Below are positions 1 through 8,918 of a stretch of 29,157 nucleotides of DNA, in pieces; positions within the stretch are counted from its first letter, which is position 1; every line of letters starts with the position of its first letter. The position numbers were made by a program, and so were the translations under genes. Below the pieces are notes generated by a model. The model made no database searches, had not been told where the DNA came from, and saw only the letters and a list, made by a program, of their open reading frames with translations. The DNA comes from Haemophilus paraphrohaemolyticus (GTDB taxonomy: Bacteria > Pseudomonadota > Gammaproteobacteria > Enterobacterales > Pasteurellaceae). The stretch lies in contig NZ_MUXX01000018.1 in NCBI RefSeq assembly GCF_002015045.1, forward strand, positions 1-29,157. The letters are read 5' to 3'.

Positions 1-316
1 GATGTTTGGGTTGTACAGGGATCCTTTATAAAAATAGAATCATTGTTTCATATACATTTTAGTAATGTAGAAAAATAATATTGAAGTACCCTAATAAAAT
101 CCTCCTCTTTATTATCAAAGAGGGGTTGAGGAGATTTGGCAGAGGCAAATACGAAGGCATACTCATTGCTTCATTCATTATGAGCATCTCAATGCGGTCA
201 ATTTTCCTCCTCGATTTGCTAAAAGTTTGTTAAAAATATGACATTGCTCACAGTTCTCACTCCAAAATTAGAGTATAATTGATAAGTCCTATACAACCCA
301 TAAAGGTTAGACTGCT
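1..316. other. Intergenic region upstream of sucA
   Basis: No plausible gene was found in these 316 bases. The stretch is AT-rich. It holds a small hairpin, CCTCTTT at 104-110 paired with AAAGAGG at 117-123 around a 6-nt loop, inside a longer imperfect palindrome (AATCCTCC near 99 against GGAGATT near 130). Polypyrimidine palindromes of this look are often dispersed repeats in Pasteurellaceae, but I see only this one copy here. The last 75 bases carry the likely sucA promoter and ribosome binding site. Confidence 0.6.
274..279 (+). promoter_or_regulatory. Possible -10 box for sucAB
   Basis: A perfect TATAAT lies 38 nt before the sucA start codon. No good -35 hexamer sits at the right distance: TTGCTC at 244-249 is 24 nt away, which is too far. 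The promoter may therefore depend on an activator, or the match may be chance. An AAGG at 303-306, 10 nt before the ATG, is the likely ribosome binding site. Confidence 0.4.
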
Positions 317-3130
317 ATGCAATATCAATACAAAAACTTTGATGATTGGCTCGCCTCCAGCCCTTTCGGAGGCTCGAACCAGGCTTACGTAGAAGAAATT
401 TACGAACAATATCTAGACGATCCACACTCCATTGATGCGTCTTGGAAAGCCATTTTTGATTCCTTCCCTTCAACCACAGTGGTTGAACAACCCCATTCTC
501 AAGTGCGTGATTATTTCCGCAAACTAGCCCGTGAAAACATTCCGGAAGCCGTAACTGTCGTCGATCCAGAAGCAAGCACCAAACAAGTGCGTCTATTGCA
601 ATGGATTAACGCATACCGCTTCCGTGGTTACACACAAGCAAACCTTGACCCACTCAACTATTACCGCTGGAAAACCTCAAGTGTACCTGAATTGGATTAC
701 CATTACCACGGGTTTAGCGAGGCGGATTTAAACGAAACCATGACGGTCGGTAAATATGTGTTTGGTAAAGATACGATGAGATTTGCTGATCTTGCGACAG
801 CATTAAAAGAAACCTACCTCGGCACGATCGGGCTTGAATTTATGCACGTGCAAGATATGACGCAACGCAACTGGCTCCAAGCGAAGATGGAAAGCGTGCT
901 GAATAAACCACTTTTCTCAAAAGAAGAAAAAGTAAATTTACTTTCAGAATTGACTGCTGCTGACGGTTTGGAGCGCTACATCGGGGCGAAATTCCCTGGT
1001 GCGAAACGTTTCTCACTTGAAGGTTCTGATGCGTTTATTCCAATGATGAAAGAGATTATCCGCCACGCCAGCCGTCAAGGTGTGAATGATGTGGTGATGG
1101 GAATGGCACACCGTGGACGCTTGAATATGCTGGTTAATGTGCTCGGTAAAAAACCTGGTGAACTCTTTGATGAATTTGCGGGCAAACACGCAGATGATAA
1201 CCGTACGGGCGATGTAAAATATCACCAAGGTTTCTCTTCCGATTTTGCTGTGGATGATAAAAATGTTCACTTAACTCTTGCATTCAACCCCTCTCACTTA
1301 GAGATCGTAAACCCTGTGGTTGTGGGTGCTGTACGTGCTCGTCAAGAACGGGCGGGCGATAAAACAGGCGACCACGTGTTAGCGGTTACTGTGCACGGTG
1401 ACTCGGCGGTAACAGGTCAAGGCGTAATGCAAGAAACCTTAAATATGGCAAACGCTCGTGGGTATACCGTAGGTGGCACAATTCGCATTGTGATCAACAA
1501 CCAAATCGGCTTTACCACGTCAAATCCGAACGACACTCGCTCAACAGAGTTCTGTACCGATATTGCCAAAATGATCCAAGCACCGATTATTCACGTAAAC
1601 GGCGATGATCCAGAAGCGGTCGCTTTTGCAGCACGAATGGCAGTCGAATATCGCACTCTCTTTAAACGAGATATTTTCATCGATTTAATCTCTTATCGTC
1701 GCCACGGTCATAACGAGGCAGATGAACCATTAGCAACGCAACCGATGATGTATAGCATCATCAAAAAACACCCAACACCGCGTAAAGTGTATGAAGATCG
1801 CTTAGTCTCTGAAGGTGTAATCAATCAAGATGAAGCCATTGCGATGATGAACAATTACCGCGATGCATTAGACCAAGGCGAATGCGTTGTGCCAGAATGG
1901 CGTGAAATGGATATGGCAGCGGTCGATTGGTTACAATATCTCAACTACGATTGGACAGCTCCTTACGAAAACCAATTCCCGCAAGATCGTTTCCTAACCC
2001 TTACAAAACGTGTGGCAGAATACCCTGAAAATGTCAAAGCCCATTCTCGAGTTGAAAAAATCTACAACGATCGTAAAGAGATGGCTGCTGGTAACAAACC
2101 ATTTGATTGGGGAATGGCGGAAACTATGGCCTATGCGACTTTATTAGATGAAGGCACACACGTGCGTATTTCAGGGGAAGATGCAGGTCGTGGTACCTTC
2201 TTCCACCGCCACGCAGTTGTTCACAACCAAAACGACGGTACAGGCTTTGTACCTCTTACACACTTACACGCCAACCAAGGGCGTTTCCAAGTGTGGGACT
2301 CAGTACTTTCTGAAGAAGCCGTGCTTGCCTTTGAATATGGTTTTGCAACCACAGACCCGAAAACCTTAACCATTTGGGAAGCCCAATTTGGTGACTTCGC
2401 CAACGGAGCACAAATTGTAATTGACCAATTTATCAGCTCAGGAGAACAAAAATGGGGCAGAATGTGTGGTTTAGTGATGTTGCTTCCGCACGGCTATGAA
2501 GGACAAGGCCCTGAGCACTCTTCAGCTCGCGTTGAACGTTACTTACAACTTTGTGCGGAACAGAACATCCAAGTGTGTATTCCAAGTACACCAGCACAGG
2601 TTTACCATATGCTTCGCCGTCAAGCGATTCGTAAAATGCGTCGCCCATTGGTTGCGATTACGCCAAAATCATTGCTTCGTCATCCGCTTGCGATTTCTTC
2701 ATTAGAAGAACTCACAGAAGGTACATTCCAAAATGCGATTGGTGAAATTGATGCAATCGAACCAAGCCAAGTGAAACGTGTGGTAATGTGTTCAGGCAAA
2801 GTATTCTACGATTTAATTGAAGAGCGTCGCAAAAAAGCACAAACTGATGTGGCAATTATTCGTATCGAACAACTTTACCCATTCCCTTACGAAGAAGTAG
2901 CAAAAATCCTTGAGCCTTATGCGCACGTAACTGATTTCGTATGGTGCCAAGAAGAGCCTCAAAACCAAGGTGCTTGGTATTGCAGCAAACATAATTTTGA
3001 ATATGTTATTCCAGAAGGCGCAAAACTTTCTTACGCAGGCAGACCAGCATCTGCCGCACCAGCGGTAGGCTACGCCTCATTACATAACAAACAACAACGT
3101 GAATTGATTGAACAAGCCTTAACACTTTAA
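317..3130 (+). CDS. sucA: 2-oxoglutarate dehydrogenase, E1 component
   Basis: This is the thiamine-diphosphate-dependent E1 subunit that decarboxylates 2-oxoglutarate and passes the succinyl group to the lipoyl arm of SucB, in the cytoplasmic TCA-cycle complex. The 937 residues match the family length (933 in E. coli). The N-terminus (DDWLASSPFGG..., then LDDPHSIDASWK) is the short E2-binding segment typical of this family. The active-site stretch MGMAHRGRLNML lies near residue 260. The thiamine-diphosphate/Mg site is seen as GDSAVTGQGV near 361 and NNQIGFTT near 393. A transketolase-like pyrimidine domain follows (GEDAGRGTFFHRHAV near 620). sucB begins 30 nt downstream and is surely co-transcribed. 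No sdh genes lie upstream in the window. Confidence 0.98.
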   Translation: MQYQYKNFDDWLASSPFGGSNQAYVEEIYEQYLDDPHSIDASWKAIFDSFPSTTVVEQPHSQVRDYFRKLARENIPEAVTVVDPEASTKQVRLLQWINAYRFRGYTQANLDPLNYYRWKTSSVPELDYHYHGFSEADLNETMTVGKYVFGKDTMRFADLATALKETYLGTIGLEFMHVQDMTQRNWLQAKMESVLNKPLFSKEEKVNLLSELTAADGLERYIGAKFPGAKRFSLEGSDAFIPMMKEIIRHASRQGVNDVVMGMAHRGRLNMLVNVLGKKPGELFDEFAGKHADDNRTGDVKYHQGFSSDFAVDDKNVHLTLAFNPSHLEIVNPVVVGAVRARQERAGDKTGDHVLAVTVHGDSAVTGQGVMQETLNMANARGYTVGGTIRIVINNQIGFTTSNPNDTRSTEFCTDIAKMIQAPIIHVNGDDPEAVAFAARMAVEYRTLFKRDIFIDLISYRRHGHNEADEPLATQPMMYSIIKKHPTPRKVYEDRLVSEGVINQDEAIAMMNNYRDALDQGECVVPEWREMDMAAVDWLQYLNYDWTAPYENQFPQDRFLTLTKRVAEYPENVKAHSRVEKIYNDRKEMAAGNKPFDWGMAETMAYATLLDEGTHVRISGEDAGRGTFFHRHAVVHNQNDGTGFVPLTHLHANQGRFQVWDSVLSEEAVLAFEYGFATTDPKTLTIWEAQFGDFANGAQIVIDQFISSGEQKWGRMCGLVMLLPHGYEGQGPEHSSARVERYLQLCAEQNIQVCIPSTPAQVYHMLRRQAIRKMRRPLVAITPKSLLRHPLAISSLEELTEGTFQNAIGEIDAIEPSQVKRVVMCSGKVFYDLIEERRKKAQTDVAIIRIEQLYPFPYEEVAKILEPYAHVTDFVWCQEEPQNQGAWYCSKHNFEYVIPEGAKLSYAGRPASAAPAVGYASLHNKQQRELIEQALTL

Positions 3131-3160
3131 TTTAGGCTTGAGATAAAAAAGGAACCTGAT

Positions 3161-4390
3161 ATGACAACTGAAATTCTCACTCCCGTTCTCCCCGAATCGG
3201 TTGCAGATGCAACTGTCGCAACTTGGCATAAACAAGCGGGCGACCGAGTAACCCGTGATGAAGTCTTAGTCGAAATCGAAACCGACAAAGTCGTTCTTGA
3301 AGTGCCTGCACCTGTAGACGGCGTGCTTGCTGAAATCACTCAAGCAACAGGCGCAACCGTAGTGTCTTCTCAACTTTTAGGCAAAATCAACACTGCACAA
3401 GCGGGAGATTTTATCCAAAATGTTGCAAATAACGATGTTGAACCAACCCCAGCTGATCGCCAAAAATCAGCCATTGAGAACGACCATTCAGATGCAGATT
3501 CTCAAGGCCCTGCCATCCGTCGTTTACTAGCAGAACACGGCATTGAAGCGAACCAAGTGCAAGGCACAGGCGTGGGCGGTCGTTTAACTCGTGAAGACAT
3601 CAACGCTTACCTTGCCAAACGTGAAGCTCAACAAGCCAAAGCGAATATTGCTACCGAACAAAACACCGTGAGCACGGTCGCTTATTCTGCACGTAGCGAA
3701 AAACGTGTGCCGATGACTCGCTTACGTAAACGTATCGCAGAACGCTTACTTGAAGCGAAAAACAGTACTGCAATGCTCACCACCTTCAACGAAGTAGATA
3801 TGCAACCGATTATGAATTTACGCAAACAATATGGCGATAAATTTGAAAAACAACACGGCGTGCGTTTAGGCTTTATGTCGTTCTATATCAAGGCGGTAGT
3901 AGAAGCATTAAAACGCTACCCAGAAATCAACGCCTCTATTGATGGCGATGATGTGGTTTACCACAACTACTTCGATATCAGCATTGCAGTTTCAACCCCG
4001 CGCGGTTTAGTGACACCAGTACTGCGCAATTGCGACAAACTCTCAATGGCAGATATTGAAAAAACCATCAAAGAGTTAGCGGTAAAAGGTCGTGATGGTA
4101 AATTAACCGTAGAAGACCTCACAGGCGGTAACTTTACCATCACCAACGGTGGTGTGTTTGGCTCATTGATGTCTACCCCAATCATCAACCCACCACAAAG
4201 TGCAATTTTGGGTATGCACGCCATCAAAGATCGCCCAGTAGCCGTTGATGGTCAGGTGGTTATCCGCCCGATGATGTACTTAGCCCTTTCTTACGACCAC
4301 CGTTTAATCGATGGCAAAGAGTCTGTAGGGTTCTTGGTTACCGTGAAAGATTTATTAGAAGATCCAACACGTTTGTTGTTAGAAATCTAA
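3161..4390 (+). CDS. sucB: Dihydrolipoyl succinyltransferase, E2 component of 2-oxoglutarate dehydrogenase
   Basis: This core subunit transfers succinyl groups from the lipoyl arm to CoA. Three domains are visible in 409 residues (E. coli 405). An N-terminal lipoyl domain has the lipoylated lysine in [10 protein letters not shown] (Lys43). A peripheral-subunit-binding domain lies at about 116-153 ([13 protein letters not shown]...[12 protein letters not shown]). The C-terminal catalytic domain ends with YDHRLIDGK, giving the His380/Asp384 active site. The linkers are rich in Ala, Gln and Glu. An AAGGA ribosome site lies about 9 nt before the ATG. The operon ends here: a strong terminator follows, and the sucCD genes that follow sucAB in E. 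coli are absent, so succinyl-CoA synthetase must be encoded elsewhere. Confidence 0.98.
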   Translation: MTTEILTPVLPESVADATVATWHKQAGDRVTRDEVLVEIETDKVVLEVPAPVDGVLAEITQATGATVVSSQLLGKINTAQAGDFIQNVANNDVEPTPADRQKSAIENDHSDADSQGPAIRRLLAEHGIEANQVQGTGVGGRLTREDINAYLAKREAQQAKANIATEQNTVSTVAYSARSEKRVPMTRLRKRIAERLLEAKNSTAMLTTFNEVDMQPIMNLRKQYGDKFEKQHGVRLGFMSFYIKAVVEALKRYPEINASIDGDDVVYHNYFDISIAVSTPRGLVTPVLRNCDKLSMADIEKTIKELAVKGRDGKLTVEDLTGGNFTITNGGVFGSLMSTPIINPPQSAILGMHAIKDRPVAVDGQVVIRPMMYLALSYDHRLIDGKESVGFLVTVKDLLEDPTRLLLEI

Positions 4391-4410
4391 CAAAATAAAT
4401 TGAAAGGAAG

Positions 4411-4440
4411 TAGGGCGAATGAAAGTTCGCCCTATTTTTT
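4411..4440 (+). terminator. Rho-independent terminator of sucAB
   Basis: A perfect 9-bp stem, TAGGGCGAA (4411-4419) with TTCGCCCTA (4426-4434), closes a 6-nt loop and is followed by TTTTTT. The stem core GGGCGAAT is the same as in the palindromic repeats near 7783 and 26011, so this terminator may derive from that repeat family. Confidence 0.92.
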
Positions 4441-4453
4441 GCAAAATAAAGAC

Positions 4454-4483
4454 CGATTTTAACCGCTTGTTTTAGCAAAATCG
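4454..4483. repeat. DNA uptake signal sequence (Apl type) inside a small dyad
   Basis: ACCGCTTGT at 4462-4470 is a perfect Apl-type uptake 9-mer in the reverse orientation. It is bracketed by CGATTTT (4454-4460) and AAAATCG (4477-4483), a 7-bp inverted repeat. It lies between the sucB terminator and the leuS promoter. Such sequences bias which DNA is taken up during natural competence in Pasteurellaceae. Confidence 0.85.
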
Positions 4484-4527
4484 CTAAAGGATATTTTTAG
4501 ATAACGCTTCACACAGCAAATTACCAA

Positions 4528-4556
4528 TTCAAAAACCTACGTTTTTACGGTAAAAT
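4528..4556 (+). promoter_or_regulatory. Predicted sigma-70 promoter of leuS
   Basis: TTCAAA at 4528-4533 and TAAAAT at 4551-4556 are spaced by 17 nt, 40 nt before the leuS ATG. The upstream gene ends in a strong terminator, so a promoter is needed here. Confidence 0.55.
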
Positions 4557-4596
4557 CACGGCAATTTTTTGTAATTTTAAGTAAAGGTTAAAGTTT

Positions 4597-7182
4597 ATGC
4601 AACAGCAATACAATCCAAGTGAAATTGAACCAAAGGTTCAACAATATTGGGCAGAAAATAAAGTTTTCAAAGCAATCAAAGACGAATCTAAAGAGAAATA
4701 TTACTGTCTTTCCATGTTCCCATATCCTTCTGGCCGCCTGCATATGGGGCACGTGCGCAACTACACTATTGGTGATGTGGTTTCACGCTATCAACGTATG
4801 TTAGGTAAAAACGTGTTGCAACCTTTTGGTTGGGATGCGTTCGGTTTACCGGCTGAAGGGGCAGCGATCAAAAATAAAACGGCACCGGCAAAATGGACTT
4901 ACGAAAACATCGCCTATATGAAGAAACAACTTCAACTTTTAGGCTTTGGTTTTGACTGGGATCGAGAAATTGCCACATGTAAACCAGACTACTACAAATG
5001 GGAACAATGGTTCTTCACCGAGCTTTACAAAAAAGGCTTAGTGTATAAAAAAACCTCAACAGTAAACTGGTGCCCGAACGATAAAACCGTATTGGCGAAT
5101 GAACAAGTTCACGAAGGTTGCTGCTGGCGTTGTGATACACCTGTGGAGCAAAAAGAGATTCCACAATGGTTCATCAAAATTACCGATTATGCCGAGCAAT
5201 TATTAGGCGGTTTAGACAATCTTCCGCAATGGCCGGATATGGTGAAAACCATGCAACGCAATTGGATCGGTCGTTCTGAAGGGGTAGAAATCACCTTTGA
5301 CGTAGCGGATACCAAAGAAAAAGTGGCGGTTTACACTACTCGCCCTGATACGTTCTATGGCGTAAGCTATTTAGGGATTGCCGCAGCACACCCATTAGCT
5401 ACTCTTGCTGCAGAAAATAATCCTGAACTCGCTACTTTCATTCAAGAAGCAAAAAATGCCAAGGTGGCAGAAGCTGATTTAGCGACTATGGAGAAAAAAG
5501 GGATGGCAACAGGCTTGTTCGCCATTCATCCACTCACAGGTGAAAAATTACCAATTTGGGTCGCAAACTTCGTGTTAATGCATTACGGTACAGGTGCGGT
5601 GATGGCTGTGCCTGCGCATGATCAACGCGACTACGAATTTGCCAATAAATATGGTTTGCAAATCAAACAAGTAATTGCACCGCTTGCAGGTCAAGAAATT
5701 GATTTAGCGAAAGAAGCCTTCACTGAACATGGCTCATTAATCAACTCTGCAGAATTTGACGGCAGAGATTTCGACGGTGCATTCAACGGTATCGCAGATA
5801 AACTCGAACAATTAGGCGTGGGTAAACGTCAAGTGAATTATCGCTTGCGTGACTGGGGCGTTTCTCGCCAACGTTATTGGGGCGCACCAATTCCAATGCT
5901 GACATTAGAAAATGGCGATGTAGTGCCTGCACCAATGGAAGATTTACCGATTATTCTGCCTGAAGATGTAGTAATGGACGGTGTGAAAAGCCCAATAAAG
6001 GCGGATCCAAACTGGGCGAAAACCACCTTTAATGGTACACCAGCATTAAAAGAAACGGATACCTTCGACACCTTTATGGAATCTTCTTGGTATTACGCGC
6101 GCTATACGTCACCAAAATTTGCCGAAGCAATGCTTGACAAAGACGAAGCGAATTACTGGTTACCAGTGGATCAATATATTGGTGGTATCGAACACGCTAC
6201 CATGCACTTGTTGTACTTCCGCTTCTTTCACAAACTCTTGCGTGATGCAGGTTTTGTAACCAGCGATGAACCAGCCACCAAATTATTGTGCCAAGGTATG
6301 GTGCTTGCGGATGCGTTTTACTACACCAGCCCAACCAACGAGCGTATTTGGGTGAGTCCAACACAAGTGACCCTTGAGCGTGATGAGAAAGGTCGTATCA
6401 TTAAAGCGACCGATCCTGAAGGTCGCGAACTGGTTCACACTGGAATGACAAAAATGTCGAAATCGAAAAACAACGGTATCGACCCACAAGAAATGGTGGA
6501 AAAATACGGTGCGGATACGGTTCGTCTATTTATGATGTTCGCTTCTCCAGCAGAGATGACTTTAGAATGGCAAGAATCAGGCGTGGAAGGAGCAAAACGC
6601 TTCTTAGGTCGTGTGTGGAATTTGGTCTATCAATACCAACAAAATCCAGCAAAAACAGCGTTAGATGTGACCGCACTTTCTGCAGATCAAAAAGCCCTTC
6701 GCCGTGAAGTGCACAAAACCATCGCGAAAGTGAGCGATGATATTGGTCGCCGTCAAACCTTCAACACCGCAATTGCGGCGATTATGGAGTTGATGAATAA
6801 ACTCACCAAAGCGCCGCTTGAAAGCGAACAAGATCGTGCTGTAATGGCAGAAGCATTAAGTGCTGTAGTGCGTATGCTTTACCCAATCACACCTCATATC
6901 TGCTTTGAATTGTGGCAAACTTTGGGCTACGAAACTGCTATCGATACTGCAGAATGGGTGAAAGCCGATGAATCTGCAATGGTGGAAGATGAAAAACTAA
7001 TCGTGGTGCAAGTGAATGGTAAAGTGCGTGGTAAAGTTACCGTTGCAGCAGATGCAGATGAAGAAAACGTGAAAACCATCGCCTTTGCTGATGAAAACGT
7101 GAAGAAATTTACCGATGGTCAACAAATCGTCAAAGTGATTTATGTAGCGGGTAAATTGTTGAATGTGGTGGTAAAACCATAA
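4597..7182 (+). CDS. leuS: Leucyl-tRNA synthetase
   Basis: This class I synthetase charges tRNA-Leu with leucine in the cytoplasm. At 861 residues it matches the bacterial family (860 in E. coli). The ATP-binding HIGH signature is HMGH at 49-52 within [14 protein letters not shown], and the KMSKS loop is intact at about 619-623. Between them lies the CP1 editing domain, with the editing-site patterns TTRPDTFYG near 250 and ..[12 protein letters not shown] near 340. The cysteine set [13 protein letters not shown]...CCWRC near 160-180 is the zinc-binding knob. The C-terminal anticodon and tRNA-binding domain ends in VVKP. AAAGG about 10 nt before the ATG is the likely ribosome site. One Haemophilus-type uptake 9-mer (ACCGCACTT, 6670-6678) lies in the coding sequence and is probably chance. 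Confidence 0.98.
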   Translation: MQQQYNPSEIEPKVQQYWAENKVFKAIKDESKEKYYCLSMFPYPSGRLHMGHVRNYTIGDVVSRYQRMLGKNVLQPFGWDAFGLPAEGAAIKNKTAPAKWTYENIAYMKKQLQLLGFGFDWDREIATCKPDYYKWEQWFFTELYKKGLVYKKTSTVNWCPNDKTVLANEQVHEGCCWRCDTPVEQKEIPQWFIKITDYAEQLLGGLDNLPQWPDMVKTMQRNWIGRSEGVEITFDVADTKEKVAVYTTRPDTFYGVSYLGIAAAHPLATLAAENNPELATFIQEAKNAKVAEADLATMEKKGMATGLFAIHPLTGEKLPIWVANFVLMHYGTGAVMAVPAHDQRDYEFANKYGLQIKQVIAPLAGQEIDLAKEAFTEHGSLINSAEFDGRDFDGAFNGIADKLEQLGVGKRQVNYRLRDWGVSRQRYWGAPIPMLTLENGDVVPAPMEDLPIILPEDVVMDGVKSPIKADPNWAKTTFNGTPALKETDTFDTFMESSWYYARYTSPKFAEAMLDKDEANYWLPVDQYIGGIEHATMHLLYFRFFHKLLRDAGFVTSDEPATKLLCQGMVLADAFYYTSPTNERIWVSPTQVTLERDEKGRIIKATDPEGRELVHTGMTKMSKSKNNGIDPQEMVEKYGADTVRLFMMFASPAEMTLEWQESGVEGAKRFLGRVWNLVYQYQQNPAKTALDVTALSADQKALRREVHKTIAKVSDDIGRRQTFNTAIAAIMELMNKLTKAPLESEQDRAVMAEALSAVVRMLYPITPHICFELWQTLGYETAIDTAEWVKADESAMVEDEKLIVVQVNGKVRGKVTVAADADEENVKTIAFADENVKKFTDGQQIVKVIYVAGKLLNVVVKP

Positions 7183-7185
7183 TCC

Positions 7186-7259
7186 GTAGGGGGTGTGGGT
7201 TGAAAACCCACGCACCATTTTTTACGCGTGCGTGAAACGTTTACATTTCCCCCCCCTAC
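7186..7259. repeat. Composite palindromic element between leuS and lptE
   Basis: A 74-bp stretch has perfect 8-bp terminal inverted repeats, GTAGGGGG (7186-7193) and CCCCCTAC (7252-7259). Inside, GTGGGTT (7195-7201) pairs with AACCCAC (7205-7211), while the overlapping CACGCAC (7209-7215) can instead pair with GTGCGTG (7228-7234), so the two hairpins exclude each other. The GTAGGGG end is shared with the repeats at 7783 and 26011. A TTTTTT run follows the first hairpin, so it may also end leuS transcription. Confidence 0.65.
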
Positions 7260-7275
7260 AATAAAGGTACTTTTT

Positions 7276-7782
7276 ATGATTAAATCAATCAAAACCTTAC
7301 TGCTTGTGGCAACGGTTACAACGCTTTCCGCTTGCGGTTGGCATTTCAAAAACAACGATGTTCTTCCTCAAGAACTTCGCACATTAACCTTTGAAAGTGC
7401 TGATGAACATAGCGATATTTCACGCACACTCCGCCAACAGCTTCAATTAAATGATGTTACTTTGGTAAAAGGGCAAGAGAATATTGCCAAATTACGTTTA
7501 GTCAATGCTTCAACCAGTAGTAAAGTGGTTTCGGTATTTAAACAAGCACGTGAGGCAGAAAAATTATTAAGCTTGACCGTACAAGCGATTGTTGATGTGC
7601 CAAATAAAGGTGCTTATCCTTTAGAAGTGTCAGTGCATCGCACCTTCTTTGATGACTCTCGTGCGGCATTGGCAAAATCTGCCGAACAAGAAATGATTAT
7701 GCGAGATATGTACCAACAAGCTTCTCGCCAATTGATTATCAAAATGGCAGGACTGAATAAAGAGATTAATCAACCCAAATAA
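7276..7782 (+). CDS. lptE: LPS-assembly lipoprotein LptE
   Basis: This outer-membrane lipoprotein plugs and helps assemble the LptD barrel, which puts lipopolysaccharide into the outer leaflet. The 168-residue protein starts with a type II signal peptide (MIKSIKTLLLVATVT...) and a lipobox LSAC with lipidated Cys20, followed by the typical CGWHF start. I chose the ATG at 7276 because it gives a clean lipoprotein signal and has AAAGG upstream; a longer in-frame reading from 7228 runs through the palindromic repeat and puts a charged peptide before the signal. The order leuS-lptE-holA is the conserved gammaproteobacterial arrangement. Partners lptA, lptB and lptC are at 16507-18342. Confidence 0.93.
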   Translation: MIKSIKTLLLVATVTTLSACGWHFKNNDVLPQELRTLTFESADEHSDISRTLRQQLQLNDVTLVKGQENIAKLRLVNASTSSKVVSVFKQAREAEKLLSLTVQAIVDVPNKGAYPLEVSVHRTFFDDSRAALAKSAEQEMIMRDMYQQASRQLIIKMAGLNKEINQPK

Positions 7783-7827
7783 TAGCAACGGCGTTGCTCA
7801 TATGTAGGGGCGAATTACATTCGCCCT
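7783..7827. repeat. Intergenic palindromic repeat, copy 1
   Basis: Directly after the lptE stop codon lie two hairpins: AGCAAC (7784-7789) with GTTGCT (7793-7798), and GGGCGAAT (7808-7815) with ATTCGCCC (7819-7826). The same 45-nt double hairpin occurs at 26011-26055 with five differences by eye, three of them in the first loop. There is no U-tract, so it is not a standard terminator. Confidence 0.8.
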
Positions 7828-7853
7828 GTTTATCTCTGCTTTAAAATAATGCT

Positions 7854-8876
7854 ATGCTAAAACTTTTCCCAGAAGCACTTTCTCAACAACTCTCGAAAAA
7901 CCTCTCTCCATTCTATCTGCTTACAGGTAGCGATTTGCTCCTGCTTAATGAAAGTAAAGATCTCATTGTTCATATCGCTCGCACGCAAGGTTTTGATGAA
8001 AAAACTGACATCACCGTGGGCAATGACACCAAATGGGATGAGATTTTTGAGATGGCTCAATCAATGGGGCTGTTTTTTAATCGTCAAATCATCATCCTCA
8101 ACTTGCCTGAAAATCTGACTGCTGTGATTGCTAAACAGCTAGAAACCCTTAGCCAGCTTGCTCATAGTGATTTATTACTGATTTTCAGCTTACCTAAATT
8201 TAGTAAAGCGGTCGAAAAACAGACGTGGTTTACCAAAATTGAGTCGCAATTAGTGCAAGTAAATTGTCAAACCCCAGAAATGAGTAAACTCCCCAATTGG
8301 TTGGCTACGCGTGCGAAAACGATGGATTTACAGATTGAATCTGAAGCAGCACAACTTCTTTGCTATAGCTATGAAGGCAATTTGCTTGCCCTTAAACAGA
8401 TTCTTCAACTGCTCCAACTGCGTTTTACCGACGGAAAAATTACGCTAAACCGAGCTAAAGAAGTAGTAGAACTTTCTGCTCAATTTACCCCATTCCAATG
8501 GGTTGATGCTTTACTTGAAGGTAAAACAAGCCGTGCGGTTCACATTCTACAACATCTACAAAATGAAGAAGTGCAGCCTGTCGTATTGTTACGTATTATT
8601 CAAAAAGAGCTGTTTACCCTGTTAGAAATTACCCGTTCGCCAACGCCTGTGCTTCCTAATCAAGCATTATTTACCGGTAATCTACGCACTGAATTTGACC
8701 GCTTGAAAATCTGGCAAAACCGCCGAGCTTTTTATATTCAAGCCTGCCAGCGTTTTACCTATGAAAAATTATATAGATTGATTCAAGACTTAGCCCAGCT
8801 TGAAAAAGCAGTGAAGCAAGAATTTAGTGATGATGTGTGGATAGAGCTAGAAAGGTTTTCGTTGGGGTTTAAGTAA
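7854..8876 (+). CDS. holA: DNA polymerase III subunit delta
   Basis: The delta subunit opens the beta sliding clamp as part of the clamp-loader complex at the replication fork. The 340 residues match the family (343 in E. coli). The start MLKLFPEALSQQL and the following FYLLTGSDLLLLNES are family hallmarks: an N-terminal AAA+-like domain with no intact Walker A motif, as expected for delta. Further landmarks are LPNWLATRAK near 142, CYSYEGNLLALKQ near 167, and FTPFQWVDALLEGK near 210, the start of the clamp-loader collar domain. Its position behind lptE is the usual one. There is no strong ribosome site before the ATG. A hairpin at 8887 separates it from the convergent importer operon. Confidence 0.96.
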   Translation: MLKLFPEALSQQLSKNLSPFYLLTGSDLLLLNESKDLIVHIARTQGFDEKTDITVGNDTKWDEIFEMAQSMGLFFNRQIIILNLPENLTAVIAKQLETLSQLAHSDLLLIFSLPKFSKAVEKQTWFTKIESQLVQVNCQTPEMSKLPNWLATRAKTMDLQIESEAAQLLCYSYEGNLLALKQILQLLQLRFTDGKITLNRAKEVVELSAQFTPFQWVDALLEGKTSRAVHILQHLQNEEVQPVVLLRIIQKELFTLLEITRSPTPVLPNQALFTGNLRTEFDRLKIWQNRRAFYIQACQRFTYEKLYRLIQDLAQLEKAVKQEFSDDVWIELERFSLGFK

Positions 8877-8886
8877 TCAAATTATC

Positions 8887-8918
8887 AGGCATATAGAAAA
8901 CTCTATATGCCTATTTTC
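8887..8918. terminator. Hairpin between convergent holA and afuC
   Basis: A perfect 10-bp stem, AGGCATATAG (8887-8896) with CTATATGCCT (8903-8912), encloses a 6-nt loop. ATTTTCT follows on the plus side. It lies between convergent genes and may serve both. A related hairpin occurs at 13572-13607. Confidence 0.75.

Noticed and set aside
6670..6678. Haemophilus-type uptake signal in leuS
   Set aside because: A single copy in 29 kb against eleven Apl-type copies is best explained by chance.
7228..7275. Upstream start for lptE
   Set aside because: It would put 16 residues from the palindromic element before the lipoprotein signal peptide; the ATG at 7276 has a ribosome site and a normal signal.
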